Below the pieces are notes generated by a model. It had not been told where the DNA came from and did no database searches. It saw only the letters and a list, made by a program, of their open reading frames with translations. A program made the position numbers and the translations under genes. Positions 5,085 through 5,783 of a DNA stretch of 5,783 bases are shown here, in pieces (the stretch's first letter is position 1; every line of letters starts with the position of its first letter). Location of the stretch: positions 37,314 through 43,096 of the forward strand of contig DHNI01000024.1 in NCBI GenBank assembly GCA_002409455.1, read 5' to 3'. This DNA comes from Firmicutes bacterium UBA5420. Its GTDB lineage: Bacteria > Bacillota > Limnochordia > Darwinibacteriales > Darwinibacteriaceae.

Positions 5085-5127
5085 AAAACAATCCCGGGCG
5101 GGTGATCCTCCCGGTATTTGTTTTTTT
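5085..5127 (+). terminator. intrinsic terminator after rplT
   Basis: CCGGG (5094-5098) pairs with CCCGG (5110-5114). An inner GGG-TCC-type stem continues past one mismatch. The flanks AAACAAT and ATTTGTTT can extend the helix outward, and T5121-T5127 supplies the tail. It sits only 13 bases before the next start codon, so the downstream gene depends on readthrough or an unseen promoter. Confidence 0.8.
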
Positions 5128-5139
5128 CAGGGGGATATT

Positions 5140-5783
5140 ATGGATCAAGAACTGATCATCACTAGTAAGCAAAACGAGCGCATTCGATACGCAAAACAGT
5201 TGCAAAAGAGGAAGTACCGAGACAGGCGAGGATTATTTTATCTTGAAGGCGTTCGGGTTATAGAAGAAGCTCTTGCCACTCCCTTTGTCGAAACGCTTTT
5301 TTTTACATCGCGCCTTCTTGATACCGAGCGGGGGGCGGCTCTTGTCGCGCATGCCCAAGAACAACAAGTGAACGCCTTGGAGTGCAGTGAAGATGTCATA
5401 GCTGAGTTGACGGATACGGTGCAGTCCCAGGGCGTGGTTGCCGTTGTAAGAAAACCATTCTGGCCGGAATTTTGTGCGGGAGTTATGCTCATCGCCGATG
5501 AGATCCAAGATCCGGGCAATATGGGTACACTATTGCGTACAGCAGTTGGTGCTGGAGTTAAGGGCCTCTTTGTGGTGGAGGGCTCGGTTGATCTATACAA
5601 CCCCAAGGTCTTGCGTTCTAGCATGGGTGCGATTTTCCATCTACCCCATTGGGTGGTCACACGACATGCGGTTCTTGATCTTGTAGAGCAGTATGATAGC
5701 ACCTTAGTTATTGCCGATCTTCTAGATTCCAAGGATTATTGGGACGTCAGATACCCCCAAAATATGGCTGTGGTCATTGGCAA
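5140..5783 (+). CDS. SpoU/TrmH-family RNA 2'-O-methyltransferase, 3' end outside the window
   Basis: The family transfers a methyl group from S-adenosylmethionine to a ribose 2'-OH in rRNA or tRNA, using a trefoil-knot (SPOUT) fold. The visible 214 residues contain an N-terminal substrate-binding domain (about 5-100, with SKQNERIRYAKQL and RRGLFYLEGVRVIEEAL). The catalytic domain begins with motif 1, DEIQDPGNMGTLLRTA (120-135), including N127 and R133. Motif 2 is NPKVLRSSMGAIFHLP (154-169). Motif 3 is cut at its first residues, VVIG, by the window edge. AGGGGGA at 5129-5135 precedes ATG 5140. It resembles B. subtilis YsgA, which lies next to pheS; pheST may follow here, but that is outside the window. 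The exact RNA target cannot be read from sequence. Confidence 0.93.
   Translation, partial: MDQELIITSKQNERIRYAKQLQKRKYRDRRGLFYLEGVRVIEEALATPFVETLFFTSRLLDTERGAALVAHAQEQQVNALECSEDVIAELTDTVQSQGVVAVVRKPFWPEFCAGVMLIADEIQDPGNMGTLLRTAVGAGVKGLFVVEGSVDLYNPKVLRSSMGAIFHLPHWVVTRHAVLDLVEQYDSTLVIADLLDSKDYWDVRYPQNMAVVIG

Noticed and set aside
5233..5732. Two overlapping minus-strand open frames opposite the methyltransferase
   Set aside because: The + strand frame carries clear SpoU motifs. The antisense frames are Arg/Ser-rich shadows with no family features.

Overview
The window looks like a chromosomal segment of a low-to-mid GC Firmicute. My best guess is a clostridial, Desulfitobacterium/Desulfosporosinus-like lineage. 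This rests on strong AGGAGG ribosome binding sites, the infC-rpmI-rplT operon with a leader attenuator, a stand-alone zinc-free rpsD with its own terminator, and a Ku close to Bacillus YkoV. The taxonomic guess is inference from protein style and was not searched.

Layout, left to right. The window opens inside a tRNA-Cys gene (anticodon GCA; the first six bases are missing). A 44-residue, very basic four-cysteine zinc-ribbon protein follows within 35 bases and ends at a clear terminator. On the opposite strand lies rpsD (ribosomal protein S4) with its own terminator, a short leader and a promoter. Diverging from rpsD is a compact bacterial NHEJ operon: ku, an ATP-dependent ligase that is the ligase part of LigD, and a separate LigD-type polymerase/primase. 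These three genes overlap or abut by a few bases. No LigD phosphoesterase (3'-end nuclease) domain is present.

After the NHEJ operon a well-formed sigma-A-type promoter drives a leader of about 175 bases. The leader is rich in hairpins and ends in an intrinsic terminator just before infC. This is the architecture of an L20-type autoregulatory leader. infC (IF-3) begins at a rare ATT codon, followed by rpmI (L35) and rplT (L20), then a terminator. The last gene is the 5' part of a SpoU/TrmH-family RNA 2'-O-methyltransferase cut off by the window edge.

Functionally, the window is a translation neighbourhood (tRNA, S4, IF-3, L35, L20, RNA methyltransferase) with a DNA double-strand-break repair cassette inserted between rpsD and infC. 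Ku binds DNA ends, the polymerase fills or remodels them and the ligase seals them. The most interesting points are the small zinc-ribbon protein behind tRNA-Cys, LigD encoded as two polypeptides, and the infC leader with its competing pairings. I saw no mobile element, CRISPR array or clearly novel multi-gene system.
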